A DNA stretch of 64,000 nucleotides from Neoscytalidium dimidiatum (GCA_037367355.1 CM074695.1:3286001-3350000), one strand, 5' to 3'. Positions 11,073 to 24,066 are shown, numbered from the stretch's first letter. Notes: a model not told the origin generated them from the letters alone. Translations and numbers: made by a program.

Positions 11073-13238
11073 CCTATGCCGTCTCTACCGCGCTAGAGCG
11101 AAACGCTTCAAGAGCGAGGGCATCGCTATATGTTAAGGGAATTCCTTGCGAAATGGACGAATTTCTGGAAGGCTACGGAGTACCCCGGTAGTCTGGAAGC
11201 GCTTTCGCAGGTCCAGGTGACGTGGCTGGAGGATGGAGAGGCCTACGCCGAGCCTATTTTCCCGTATCAACTGCATATATTGTCCGCCTTAACCAGATCT
11301 ACACCCATGATATTGGAGCGTAGTACGCTGTAAAACTAAAGGCCCTAAGCACTGTGCATAGTCTCAACATCCAATACCCGCGTTTAGATAAAGCGTCCAA
11401 TCATACTTATTTCCGCGCGCAGATACAGCGACCAATCGGACTTATTCCCGCGCTCGTATTACGCACCCACTCAGAGTTATTTCTGCGCTGGTTCCAAACT
11501 CATGCCAGAATTCTATAGGTAAGACATGCAATATTTCATATCTCCAGCGTTCCGCTAGCCGTATTGCTTTCAAAGTACGTATTGCCAAGGCCCGAAGACA
11601 CGTTGCGGGTGCCCGTAAACGATCCGCCGGACGACAACCTCCCCACTCCAGAGCTCCTACCGCACTGAATACGAATGAGCCAATTGCAATATACTCGGCT
11701 GCGCCGTCCATGGTCACAAGTAAAGACTGGATGCTTGCTATGACTAGCTCGATACAAAAGTACGACGAGGCAAACCCTTTCTATCAAGCAGACACTCGAT
11801 TCCACCGAAAATGATTCTGGAGCAATGCGGCTTCGTGCGCTCTGTAGTCTAACGAGTACTCTTTTATACGCGAACTGAATTAAAATACCCTATCAACGAA
11901 ACGCTCTACTATCAAGGTTGATAACATTCGTATCTGGATGTAGGCTTTTGTATGTTGTGGTACGGGTACGTTATAGTACTTGTGAAAACGGCCTCATAAA
12001 AGCAGAAAAGGCAGCGAAAAGACGGTCCACCCTTACCTTTCACCGTTCTACAGGCAGGATTCTAAGGCGAGCAAAATTAGGCAATCCAGATATTTGGAGG
12101 ATCAACCACCATGCAATGCGTTGTTCTATGCCAGCAGCTCGAAGTTTACCTCAGCGAATCGCCATGGGAGCCTCCACGTGAGATTATGGGCTATAATAAC
12201 CAGGCACTTCTGAACTGAATACCTAAGGCACACGCCAGGTCACCACAATCCACACGCAATGACTCTCAGAGAAGCTAAAATAGCTGGCCTTGGAATTTCG
12301 TGGACTGGCATGTGTAAATGCCTCTCGTAACAGCAGTTTCATCTGTGCAAGTGGACAGGCCGGACGTCACCTTCCCACCACCTGAAGGATCATACAAAGG
12401 ACCACATTTACACTGAAATGTAAAACGAAAAGACGATCTTATAACGTTACATGGAATCCTTCCAAACACTTGAGCGTGTCTTAACAGCTTAGTCTATTCT
12501 TCGTCTCTTTCACAGCCAACCACCCGACTGCCTCTCTTGCAGCTTAATTTAGATTTGAGGACAATTGCTGCAAACAGTGTGCCCACAGTTCATGCACTCG
12601 TCGACGTAGTCACCGTAATCGGTCCAGCATTGGCAACACGTCCACGATGACGGCGGGTAGCCGTGCTGCCGGTGAGCTGTGTCGCGGTTTTTTGCATATA
12701 TTCATGTTGTGTGAGTGCATAGCTCTCAATATATTTTTTCTTTGTTGTTGAAAGTGGTCTTCGTCGTAGGTGCTGGGGTGAACGAGGATGTTCACAGTTA
12801 GCGGAGTTTGAGGAGATTTGAATGGTGGCTAGAGTTAACTGGGCTGGGACGGTCGAATAGATGTACTGTACCGCCGCCGAGTTGTTGAGCGACATAGTAA
12901 GACGTCGAGATCCAACAGTGCGAGAACAATGCAGCCGGAGCTAAGAGAATTCCACAGACCATCGTCAGTACTGCAATGTTGGGTCTTGAATAGTAACGAC
13001 AAAAAAGTCTTAGTCTTATCTCTGTATATAACATGCCCTAGACAACTGCGAGAGCCGTAAAATAGGAGAAAGCACCCAGAAGCTAGCGCGGGAGCTTTCG
13101 AAGGGTCCCATACCAAGTTTCAGAAACTGCTGATATGACATCAGGCCCCTTGCCCAAAATCTATCTTAAACCCCATGTCTCACAAAAACCACTCTCCAAC
13201 CCGCAGCTTCCATCTTAGCCCTCACCATAAAAACACCC
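11073..13238. other. intergenic, decayed DNA
   Basis: No convincing gene. A frame at 11130-11333 (WLEDGEAYAEPIFPYQ) looks protein-like but is isolated and unrecognised. A degenerate 35-bp repeat lies at 11371-11489. The rest is moderately AT-rich with short frames only. Confidence 0.55.
11371..11489. repeat. degenerate tandem repeat, period about 35 bp
   Basis: Units begin CCAATC near 11397, CCAATC near 11432 and CCCACTC near 11466. Each continues with a diverged ACTTATTTCCGCGC-like core. A weaker partial copy (CCAATACCCGCG) precedes them at about 11371. Confidence 0.7.
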
Positions 13239-15897
13239 TCAATACAACGACCCACTGAACCCCTTCCACCTGCCCCCCCAATTCCTCGCACCATCCTTCC
13301 CTCCATCCCTCCGCGGCAACCGTCCCCAAACCCCCTTCCTCCCCTTCGAAAACCTCACCCTCCTCAAAAACCTTGGCCCCACGAACCTCCCACCCACAAC
13401 TACCTTCCTCACTACCCTCCTTCTCCTCTTCGGATAATCGCCCTCGAAAAGGCCCTCCGCCCGGACCATCGTTACGGTACTAGGCCCCCTCGTCCTGAAG
13501 AAGCCCGCGCGATCCCACCGCCTGCGCGCCTCAGCGATGACGGCACCGCGCCAGCGCCACACCAGACGATCGAGCTGGTCGGCGACGGCCGGGCCCTCGA
13601 CCGCGCGGACGAGGCGCAGGACCCAGCGGAGCTTGGTTGTCGAAACCCACTCGTAGTTCTCGAGGGGCGCGGTGACAGTGGCGCGGACGAGGGCTTTGGT
13701 CAGGAGCGGGAAGAGGCGGGCGTGATGGTCACGTAGGTAGAGGTAGCAGTAGTAGACGTTGCGGAAGCGTTGACGGGTGGGCCGGGCGGTCTGGTTGGCA
13801 TAGGCGTAGGCGATGAGGTGGAGGAGGTCGGTTTGGTGCGACGAGAGGCGTTGGTGATGGTGGTCGTGGTCGTGTGTGGCATCCTCGCAGGCGGGTGGCT
13901 GTGATGGTGGTGGCGTCGTTCGGATCGAAGAGCAGCCACGGCGCTCGAGGAGGGCGAAGAGCTCATCGCGTGGGAGGCTGTCGTGCGCGATGAGGGCAAG
14001 TGGGAGCTTCGGACAGAGGCTGAGCGGAATCTCCGAGGAACTTTTGAAGTACTTGAGCGCCTGCATTGGGTGCGTGTCCGCGATCGCCTCGATGGCGGCT
14101 GCGAACGGTCGAGGGTCTCTGATGGCGAGACCTTCATCAAATGCCCTCTTGCACAGATGATGTGCGACGAAAGGTCCATAAAGAGCGAAAGTGAACTCCA
14201 CGGCCTTGAACAGTGCAGTCCCATATGGTAGCCCCTCAGCCTTTAGTGCTAAGATGGCATTGAAAAACAAAGCGCTCCGCCTTATTTCACCCTTGCGCAC
14301 TAGACGTCGTTGCTCATCGTGGAATCGTCGTACTCTTTTCTGTACCTTCTCCCATGTTCTAACCTGACCATCCTCCGCGACATACTGAGGTAACCAGTAA
14401 CGCATCCAGCGTTGGCAGATTGTGTCAACGCTTAATATTTTTAAGTGCGGAATTGCCAGGACAGGGTCAATGCGAAGAGCAAGTGCGGGATCGGCAGCAA
14501 AGAGATCCAGGTGACAATGACGTGTCTGGGAAACTATGTCGAACCAGAAAGAGAGAAACCTTCTAGTGTTATCCCCATGTGTGTTATTCTGGGTTGTTTG
14601 AAGAAGGGTGGACACAGTCCCCGCCATGACCTTTTGCGCTGTTCTTGGATCCATAGAGTTCATTAAGGTTTTCAGAACGCTCAGGCCAAGTCCGTCCTGG
14701 GTATATTGAGATTCCTGGAGGTTGTTTTTAACTAGAATCTGAATCCACGAGACACAATACGCCACAAAATCCTGTCGATCCGCGCCATTGACGACTGGCC
14801 ATCGACGGCCGTATATCTCCAATCGGAAGAGTGCAGGGTCCGTGTGGCTCGTAGAGTTCGGTTTTACCAAGTCCTCGGTATCGAACGACCTGGGTGGATC
14901 CCCAAGACCCAATAGACCATCAGCCATTTTACGGATGATGTCGTGGTTGACTTTTTCGACCGAGAATGTTTTGCATGATGCCAGACCTCGCCATATTGCC
15001 CAATACGCTTCGAAAAGCCAATTATTGACAGCCTTGGCATCGCCTTTGCAGCTCTTTGCGCACAATTGGGGAATGTCGTCCAAGATTGCGTGGAGCTCCG
15101 ACTGAGACATGATCCCGAGTCGGAGCGAGTCCCATATCCTATTGATAAGCTCGCCAAGGCAGTCAATTGGTATGCCCTTCGTTTTAGCCCACCCAATGAA
15201 ATGCTTCATATTTTGAGCCTCCGATATGTTAACCTTGGGATTCCTCAAAAAATCGAAGAGTGCCCTATATCCCATGCCAGGAGCGTCGAGATTGTCCAGG
15301 AAATGCGTGTTGGCCATTGAACTGAAAACGACCATGTTCTGTGGTTCAATCCCAACCTGGGACCAGAGATTTTCAAGGTCATGGGTATCCCGAACAGCTG
15401 CTAGACGTATTTGGTATGTTTGGAGGGGGTCCATGACTTGTGGAGGGTGGTCATCGGTAGTTTTATCGAAATCGGACAGCCATTTTGGTAGAGTGGCAGA
15501 ACGCGCTTCTTGGATCAACGTTAGCAGTGAATGGGTAAAGGTGGATACAATTTTGTTGCAACATACTGTCACGGGTCAGCGGCAGTTCGACGCTTTTTGG
15601 AGCTTCCCATGTCCAGGCCTGGAGGTTGTGTTTCTCCGAACCAAAGAGCGCACCCAGGTCGGGGCCAATTGATGAACTGGCAGCGGTAAAACCCATTATG
15701 CGCCTCTTTGAAGCCCTCCTCCGTGCTTCCAATGGCCCTGGGACGTTGCTGCCATAGCGTTTGCGGCTCGCGTTGGAGACGTTGACGTAGCGATGAAAGG
15801 CGTCGGCGAGGACATCGTCGGTGATCCAGATCGGCCGGCTCTGGCGGAGCGTAGCATGCTGCACTGCACTGCGGCAGGCAGGTGTCCTTGGGGGCAT
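13239..15897 (-). CDS. large fungal protein of unknown function
   Basis: Predicted 865 aa. The start at 15897 (MPPRTPACRSAV) is joined to the long second exon by a 61-nt intron (exons 15897-15567 and 15505-13239); the splice restores an uninterrupted frame. The N-terminus is basic with few acids and could be a mitochondrial presequence; this is an inference. The rest is rich in helices, Leu and Trp, without a motif I can name, and resembles helical-repeat organelle RNA or translation factors only in general character. There is a His/Pro-rich insert around residues 610-640 (CEDATHDHDHHHQR) and a strongly basic C-terminal 90 residues. Codon use is that of a genuine GC-rich gene, in contrast to its AT-rich left flank. 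Confidence 0.8.
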
Positions 15898-18702
15898 GAA
15901 CGATAGCGGGTGACCTCATGCGCACATACATCAGCCGTCGACGCTAGCCGGCGATGAGGTCGTGCCCGGAAGTCGCGATGCTTAGTCAGGGCGTAACTCG
16001 GTGCAGACCAATCACGCGCACTCGCTTACACAGCCAGTCCCCTACGCTCAAATAGCCCAGACCAGCAGTGAATAAATATACTGGAACAGCCTGATTTATG
16101 TCTTGTTCGTCTGTCGTTCATATCCAGAACTGTACTTTGCGTCTGCCAAGTACTTCAACGTGCATGGTGCAGGCTGTCGTGGCTGGGTATGCGCCTATTG
16201 CCATGGGCGATGCATTACCATCGGCTCCGCATGTATGTATGTATGTGGCTACTCAATCTATCTGCCACAGGAGGAGCTGGTTGCTAGCTGTGGCTTGTGC
16301 AATTAGATCCGTTTTGTCGCCGTCTTAAGACCATTGTTTCCTGTTCCAGAACTTCAGCCGAGACACGGCGGTCTCTGCGCCGCATGGCCGAGGCTACGTC
16401 GAGGGACACATGCCCCTCTATCAGCCAAAAGCCACGCGGCTAAGCCGTCCCTAAGCCATGTGTTTGAGAGGTTAAGGGGACTTCAGAGGGCCCGCAGGCG
16501 CAGGAGATATACTGGCTGCGTTTATGACCGCTGACGACAGCATCTCCGTCATGGAGACATCCGCGGGATCCAACAGAGCGGTCCGGGGGATCGTACAATA
16601 TCCCACGCGAGAGTCTTCGGGGTGGAGAGACGCATCGTGATGATCGCCGCAGGATTTTTTTTTTAGAGAACCACTATCAGCGCGCAGGAGAAGACCAGTG
16701 AGCACTGATTACGCAAGACGATCGACTCCAGGGTAGAGTCTGGACTCCGGAAAGGACGAGGGCTCCCCGCAGGCCTGATTCAGGCGTAGTGGAAAAAGGA
16801 AGTTGTGATAACCGACCGGGCAACAGCCTCACCTGCCCAGGCTCGTGTTGGACGAGCTAAGCGGGTGGTGGCTTTTACCTCAGTCAAATGCCTAGCGGCG
16901 CAGGCGGCTCGCGGATGGCTCGGCGCGGAAAAGTGACAGCTCGACGCGGACCACCTCACCGTTGTCTCGGTCTCGCAAGCCCGCCAATGCCCGAGAGAAA
17001 GCGGTCTAAACTCGCGGTGGTACGGCGCTCTCTGCGCGCAGCCAAAACGGCCAAGGCACGGTTGTTTCCCTGCTGAGAAACGGCGTGCCTGGAGATGCGG
17101 CTGGGATGTGCCAAACGGCTGCCAACAAGCGTGCGTGGCTGCGTGGAGAACATGGCGGCGATTCCCTACCGTTATTGCCGTGACGGCAGGCTGCAGTGCG
17201 AGCGGGCGGCCTGACAGGGCTGGAGCCTGGAGCTGCTGACAGACGGCAGACAGCGTTCTCGGCCGCCAGATCGTCAGGGACGGCCGACGCGATCGAGCAG
17301 GCAGGCGGGGCGAAGGAACGCTGGAGAGACCGCGATCGCGGACGGCGGCGGAGGAGACAGGCCCGCGAGTACCGGCTGCAGAGGCAGTGCGGGCCTGCGG
17401 GTTTGCGGGTGTGCGGCGGGTGTGCGCGAGCGGCCGAGGGCTCAGGACTGGACACCCCGGCGAGTCGCCCGCGGGCTTGCACTCGACGCCGAGTTGTGCA
17501 CTCTAGGCTCACGTGAAGCGCTTGTGCTATGCAGCACGGTTCCTGCATTAGCAGCTTGTCGCACCCTTGCACCCGGCGGCCGTCCACGCCCAAACAGGCG
17601 ACTTCAAACCGGCGGCGGCAGTCCTGGCGTCACTGGGCAGCGCAACCATGACTCCCTTGGCCGCCTGCGCCTCGCGGCCGTTGGGGCTGCGGCTGCGAAC
17701 GCACTGGTCTGCTCCAGCGCCGCGGCGACGGCGGTGGTGGTGGTGGGCGCAACAACGAGCGCGGTGCAATATCGTAGTGCGATAGGGAGGGCGGCTGGCG
17801 GAGGATGGGCGTATTAATAGGCACGGTGCGAGGGTGGGCAATAATTCATGCATGCAGGCGGGAGGGAGGGTGGAGGGTGGGCGAGGCTACAGGTGGGCTG
17901 TGGACGACGCGCTGGGCCGGCTGACGGCGCACAGGGGCGGCGCTGGCGCGTGCGCGCTGCGAAATTGCAACCTCCATTGCCGCCGGCGCGCTCTCCTGAC
18001 GGCCAGTAGCGACACGCCTCGCGCTGCCCGGCTGCTCCACCTTTCGCCAGCATCGCCATGCCCGTCTTCCGTTAACTTCCCGCCCACGCTCTTTACCTAC
18101 TCTACCTCACGTCGTTGTCCCCTCTGCTGCCAACGACACCACGCTCTTTGCCTGACTGCTCCTTGAAACGCGTGTGCCCTCAGTCTTCTGCGAAAGGGGC
18201 CTGTCAAACACCCACCCGCTGAAACACACATTCCACACCAACCCGCTCGACCTGACCCTCAATTCCAACGCCTGGCGTTTCAGCCTCCGCCGAGCGCTGT
18301 GCTGGAACGACCCCGTTGCTACTCTCGCTCCCAGCCTCAAGTCACCGCAACCGCCGCCCGTCAACACTGCACCATCCTGTTTCCAACGCCGTCCTGCCGG
18401 CTGCTGCGACCCCGACCGAGTGTCACGCCTGACGCCCGACTTCCTCCACGCCAGCCCTACGCCTCGGCCCCATATCCAGTCTCCTCGCCCAGCGATCGCA
18501 GGCAGGCTGCTGGGGTCTGAACGCGACTTCATCAACACCACCCCCCGCCTCCGTACGTCGCCAACACTCTCGCTCGTGTGCTCGCTGCGCGACTTCCCGA
18601 CCGTGCCGTTGCTGCTCCTGACCTGACTAATCCGCCGACCGATCCTCAGGTCGCAAACTCCATCCACACCCATCTTCATTAACGCTCATTCAGCCATCAA
18701 AC
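15898..18702. other. intergenic, including long upstream region of the WSC gene
   Basis: No gene seen. It contains a short TATG microsatellite near 16232-16247 and GC-rich DNA at 16900-18000. A C/T-rich stretch from about 18050 to 18700 probably forms the promoter and a long 5' leader of the WSC gene. Open frames here are compositional. Confidence 0.55.
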
Positions 18703-19681
18703 ATGGTGTCAAGGCTCATCGTAGCCGCTGTTGCGGCCAGCTCTCTCATGTCTTCCGTTGCTGCGATACCCGGAACCAAGACGCAGACATCGACGCCGAC
18801 TTACACGGGCGCGCTACACTCGATGACAGACAAGGGTTGCTTCTCCTCTTATGAGCCCCTCGAGGACCAAGGATCGTACACCTTCCAGTCGTCTGGCAAC
18901 TGCCAACAGGTCTGCGTTGGTCTAGATACCATGGTGATGGGTCTCGTCAATGGCAGCAACTGCTACTGCGGAAACAAACTTCCGGCAAAGGGTGACCAGG
19001 TCGACGACGACAAGTGCAACACGCCTTGCAATGGCTATCCCCAAGACGACTGTGCGTCTTTTCACTTTTTTTTTTCCCCTGATGATATGACCTTAAAACG
19101 CTGATGAATTATGCAGGTGGTGGAAACAACTACTGGCAGGTCTTGCTCACTGGCCTGAACAACAACGAAGTCGATTACTTTGACGGGTCTTCTTCTTCTT
19201 CCTCATCATCTTCATCATCTAGTTCAACTCAGGGCACGCCTGTAGTGGTCACCGTGGGAGGAGGTCAGACCATCGTCGTCACCAAGGGTGCGGAAGCCAC
19301 CAACAAGAGTTCGAGCTCTGACGGTCCGAGCAAGGCCGGCATCGCCGCAGGCGTCGTTGTCGGTGTAGTTGTCATGACAGCGATTATTGGAGGTGTCCTT
19401 CTATTCCTCAGGCACAGGCGCAGGAAGCAGGTCGAGGAGGAGTACCGCCAACGTCAGAGTATGAACAACTTCGTCGCCGGTGGAAAGGGCCCTGGCACTT
19501 CGATGAACGATACTATCCTTGACCCTGCCTTCGCACGGAGGATGAGCAACGGCAGTGTGGCCGACAACCAGGACTACTCGAGAAGGATTCTCCAGGTATG
19601 CGACAGCCCAAATTTAAAGACTCTTGATTTCACGTGGTTTTACTAACTCTCGATCAGGTGAGAAATCCCGACGACGACTAG
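18703..19681 (+). CDS. WSC-domain cell-wall stress sensor
   Basis: Single-pass plasma-membrane sensor of the WSC/Slg1 type, which feeds the cell-wall integrity Rho1-PKC-MAPK pathway. Exons 18703-19051, 19117-19595 and 19658-19681 give 283 aa. A signal peptide (about residues 1-21) is followed by a Cys-rich WSC domain (about 38-117, with KGCFSS, CQQVCVG, NCYCG and CNTPC). Next come a Ser run of 13 residues from about 141 (the mannosylated stalk), a TM helix (about 191-215, AGIAAGVVVGVVV) and a basic stop-transfer (RHRRRK). The cytoplasmic tail ends in NPDDD, as in filamentous fungal homologues. The tiny last exon of 24 nt is supported by that conserved end. Confidence 0.92.
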
Positions 19682-22087
19682 ATGACTGCGCTGTCACGAT
19701 CACGAATCTCCCTCGAATCACTTGACTTCTCGCCCTCCCCTCCCTCCTCCGCGCGCTCCTCTTGCCGGCTCATCTCCATCACCGGAATGGCCGGTTGTCG
19801 TCGTCTCACCCTCTCTTGTATTATGTCCTTGGGTTGTTTGGTTCTACTGCCGGCGTAAAACGTGCTTGACGAGAGAAAACAATCCGAGGCCGATCCGAAA
19901 GCCCTTCTCAACTCCTCAACGTGGAAGCGCAAGAAATAGTTCTCAATTCGATACCTCGCTCTCGACGATAATGACGTCGCGTGCTTTTTCTCTGTCAGAT
20001 ATTTTCGGGGTCTTATTTTTCACAGCCTGGGTAGAAAGGCGTTATCTTCGGGAAGCGGCTCGTTCGACATTTGGCACATGGTCTCTCATTTTTTTCTCGA
20101 CTGCCTCCCCATCTTCGATTCTTGAGTAGGGGCGGCCGTTGCTGTCACTCCTTCCACCTTACTCTCCTTACATGCCAAATTTGGCACCCCCGCTATCGAC
20201 CCGGACGCCCGTTCGCGGTTTGGTATGGAAGCTCGCATACAGGCAATGGTGTACAACCTCAGCCTACTGCGCAGAAAACTAACTCAGCTGGTTTCATTGT
20301 TCGTCCTTTCTATCTTAACGGTGGACCGAGTAGTGGTGGAGGAAGTGGCGGGCACACGACTCTGAAAAAAAACATCTTCCTCGGCCACTATTTGTGTTTA
20401 ATTATTTCCTTAACAATTCTGAATTATCCCCAGCATGGTGTCGGCAAGGTGGGGGATCGTGATTGGCTTTTTTTTTTTTTCCTTGCCCTTTATTTTCCAC
20501 ATCCAACCAACACTCGCGAAAGTCGGAAGTTAAAGCTTCGGGTAGGGTCGGAATTTTTAACAATACCCGGAAGACGCTGTAACTACGAAATGGAGAAATC
20601 TTGATAGCAATTTTTCGAAGTTTTACAATTCTTGGCAGCTTAGGAGGTGATGTTGATATTCTTCTGGTTCTGGCGTGCGATTGGATCCAAAGGGCGGCGA
20701 ATCAGAGGGCGACCGAGAAGCAGGGTTTGTCGAGAGCCAGTCATTCTGTTACGCCATATGCTTCAGCGCTCCCAGCACAAGTTTCCATGTGGAGCAGTTT
20801 TTCGGCGTTGCCGAGCGGCACAGAGAGGGAGACAGCGAGCGGGGTAAGATCGAAGCTGCTGCATGTCATTGAACGCCATTTCCGGGATATGGCGTCGAAT
20901 TATGGAGGCGAAATGGCCTGGTAGTTGGGACGGACACAGCACGGCATCGCAGAGTCAGCATCTGGCCAGCAGCAAAGAGAGACGAAGCAAAACACTATGC
21001 GCTGCGCGTCACACGGCCAAGCCCACCAGACACGGCTACAGGCACGGCTACAGGCACGGCTACCGGCACAGTCAGACTTGCACATCCCCCGAGTCGGGCT
21101 AAATCCCACTTACGATCTGTCGTCCTTTTCGAATAAGAGGCATCATGTGTGGATCCTCACTCTATCCTCCTTCTCACGAACCCCTGCCCCCCCCAACCCG
21201 CGATGGACACCGTGCGTACATGTGTCAACCCCAGGCTGGCGTCCAGACCGGCCTCTTCTTGGCTGACTTCGCTGCCTTGACTCTGCGTAAGCTCCTTCCC
21301 GCTTACTGGGACGCTATTGTGCAGCTTTTGCATGCGAGATGGCTCCACTGAGGCGTATTGCGGACTTTGTGATAGGGCCTCGCCTTTGGCTTTGGGTTGT
21401 GTGCTATCTCGCTTCTGCAACTCGCGCACGGAGGACATGTACCAAGCTTCCGATTTTCTTGAGGGAGGGGGGCCGAGTCAGGGTAAATTGATCGTCCGAT
21501 GGGGGAGAGAGAGAGGAAGAGGAAGATGGGACACGGCGTATCTAGCAGGGAGGCAGCCAACGGTGTGAAAGTAAGAGAGAGAGAGGGAGGGAGGGAGGGA
21601 GGGAGGGGGAAAGGCATGCCGTTGGGCATGCGCCACAGCAACGATTAATTCGTTGGAGGCCCAGCACGAAGACCGGTGAGTGATGGGAGATTTGGTAGGC
21701 GTGTGCCACACCGCGCACGTCCGGGAAGCTGTTCAAGAGCGAATCATGGGGAGATGGATCTCGCAGCTTTCTAGCGCGGTGTGGCTGAGGAGGGAGGATG
21801 GGAGGCGCAATCTTGGTAGGACGGGATTCCGAAACATGGTGAAATGACGATGATCAGACACACGGATGCTGCGAATCGTTCACGGGACCTTCTTTAATGT
21901 TCAATTCACATTGTTTGCTTGCTTGAGATTTGTTGGAGAAAATTGATTCTTCTCTTAGAATTACTACATTCGCCTGAAGGCGATCTGTGGTTTATCATTA
22001 CAAAATGTGTGCCTTATCTCGTTAAGTCGTCACTAGAATTTCCTGAGACTTGATGTTGGGTTGTCTTTGATATTATGACCCTTTTCT
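19682..22087. other. intergenic
   Basis: 3' flank of the WSC gene and of the convergent small-protein gene. T-runs lie near 20468-20480, a 12-bp tandem repeat at 21031-21066 and a purine-rich GGGA tract at about 21575-21610. No gene recognised. Confidence 0.6.
21031..21066. repeat. 12-bp tandem repeat, three copies
   Basis: Unit CACGGCTACAGG at 21031, 21043 and 21055, the last with one change (CACGGCTACCGG). Confidence 0.95.
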
Positions 22088-22467
22088 TTAGTTGGAGATC
22101 TTGTCAGGAACGTCTTTGCCAGTCGCTGACTCAAACTTGTCGCGAACGGTGTCGGTCTATTTGGACTGGTCAGCATGTAGCCATACATGATAGTATGGTT
22201 TAACGAAGGAGATATTGGCGGGATGTTGCGGTTGCTTACGATCTTCTCGTTCATGGCCCTGTGCTTCTGGGTGTCCTGGCCCCAGGAACCGCCGTACTTC
22301 TTCTCGGCAGCATCAAGACCTGAGCGTTCGGATTAGTGCTGGCTGCGAACGAATACGGGAGCTGAGCGACTGGAGCACGCACCCTTGTCGAGGTAGTCCT
22401 CCTGCTGGCCACCGGCATTATTGCCCTGGCTGGAGCCACCGCCGAGCTTAGAAGTGAGCTTGTCCAT
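22088..22467 (-). CDS. small hydrophilic conserved fungal protein
   Basis: 77 aa from exons 22467-22383, 22319-22240 and 22156-22088; all three splices close the frame with GT/AG borders. The N-terminus (MDKLTSKLGGG) is followed by a Gly/Gln-rich linker, then YLDKGLDAAEKKYGG and a C-terminal amphipathic helix (VRDKFESATGKDVPDKISN). It has no Cys, no signal peptide and no TM segment. I recognise the layout as a small protein found widely in filamentous ascomycetes and often tied to stress or conidial expression. The function is not known to me and the stress link is a recollection, not something visible here. The two introns in such a small gene are typical of this group. Confidence 0.8.
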
Positions 22468-22649
22468 GATGATAAAGTTGGTGTTTTTGTGATTGAATTG
22501 ATGATTGAAGGGAGCCTGTTGATTCTGGCTCTAGCGGGGAGGAGTCTGAGCTACTTAAGTTTGTCCAGCCCGTAGACTTAGCTTCTATAATCTGGCCAAC
22601 ATAGTCCTACTATCCGGGTAAAGGCATTTCTCAAAACTTGGCACAGAAG

Positions 22650-23260
22650 TGTCTAAGAACAGGTTGGCCCAGATCTGACGTCTAGTAACGCGAACGGACT
22701 GGTGTGTTTGTCCTGGTTTGCTGCAACAAGACAGCTGGAAAGATAACGTAGTATGACATCATCCTCGCCCGAGTCCTGGACCCTGATCCTCAAACGCAAG
22801 CAAGCAGCCGACTGGTTGTGGATGGACCTGTGGCGTTTCGGAGCTTTCCTCCATGCGTAAGGATAGGTACAAGCAACAATCGTCCGGATGCCGGTCCAGC
22901 TGAACAATCCGGCGTCATGCCCCGGATTTGCCCTGATGAGGGGTAATTTGCGTGGTTGCATGCGCGAGTCGTGGTACACTTATGTGAAGCGCCTTCGATG
23001 GCGGCATCGCGGATGACGCCACCGGTGAGGTCACTCCAGATCATAGGCAAGACTTTGGATCGTGGAGAGGCGGCCTGATACAAAGCGTACCATTCGTTGA
23101 GTGATCGGTCAATCCGCAGGGTTGTTTGGGGCCCGGCGACGACAGTTGGTCGGGTCCCTGTCTGCCGCTTGATCGAAAAGCTGTTGCCGCAAACTCCTCA
23201 ATCCGCTGCTCGCACGCATATGCCTTCTCATTCCCGGGAGCTGAGTTACTGTTATCTGGG
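22650..23260 (-). pseudogene. relic of an unrecognised protein-coding gene
   Basis: On the minus strand, 23198 to about 22976 encodes an uninterrupted protein-like stretch with TVVAGPQTTLRIDR, LNEWYALYQAASPRSK and LPMIWSDLTGGVIRDAAIE. A stop precedes it at about 23199-23201. The preceding bases read convincingly only in another frame (EKAYACEQRIEEFAA, about 23180-23240), so a frameshift separates the two parts. Downstream, frames mix again (LIRANPGHDAGLFSWTG near 22900). There is no ATG, no clean splice set and no recognised family. Confidence 0.5.
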
Positions 23261-24066
23261 AGAATCTGCTGGAATCAAAACATGATTGTCTCGTCTTGCT
23301 TGATGGTGCGTTTAGAGTTCACGCGTCACCGAAGGTTTTTCGCTTCCCCAAAAGCCTGACACGCGATTAGCATCAACAAACAACGGCATGCCCTTGTTTT
23401 CCGTCATGCTGCTTGATTCGTGGCCGTCCCTGGCATAAAGATGGCTGTGCAGAACTCCCTGGTACGACATTTCCTAGGAGATGTGCACGCATCCGCCCGT
23501 TATGCCGGGCCACCGATGATGGTTCATTATGCTTCCACGTGGAGGTTGAGCGTTTTGCGTTCTTCGCTACTCCCCGTTTTCGGCAGGCACCCTGGCCCCA
23601 ATATATCGAATGATACTATTTTCAGTAGCGTGCCTGATATCCTGCCGTTATCTTTCCATGCCAACTTCGCCATTGCGCCACGCACTTGCTTCCGTTCTCA
23701 GTCTGCCTTGCTTGCAGCGTTGGAACTCCTTGTCTTTGTTCACAGGAATGGATTGCTACACCTCCTTCGGACTCCGCGCTCTCCAGTAGAACCAGACGGG
23801 ATCCTTATTCGGCACCGAGGATGTTTAAATTGAAACATCTCGGTTCCTTTTGATTCTGCGGAATCCATGCTATAAGTGCAACCGGCGCTCAGAGGATAAC
23901 TAATCGAGACATTTCACATTTGTTACATATCAACTCGCCGAGATAGCTGCCACTTAACTAAGAAACAATTTCACGGTCAACAGGAAACTGGTTTGCTCGA
24001 GTAAATCCGCACTCTGTTCTGGCAGTAGACTACTTATTGATAATATATGAACAGCTCCTCATCAAC
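23261..24066. other. intergenic
   Basis: Nothing recognised; short frames only. It becomes AT-rich toward the tRNA genes. Confidence 0.6.

Noticed and set aside
11371..11489. CRISPR-like spacing of repeats
   Set aside because: Fungal nuclear DNA, units are diverged and abut each other without unique spacers; an ordinary degenerate tandem repeat.
16888..17817. Overlapping Arg/Ala-rich frames in GC-rich spacer
   Set aside because: Compositional; no codon pattern or domain.
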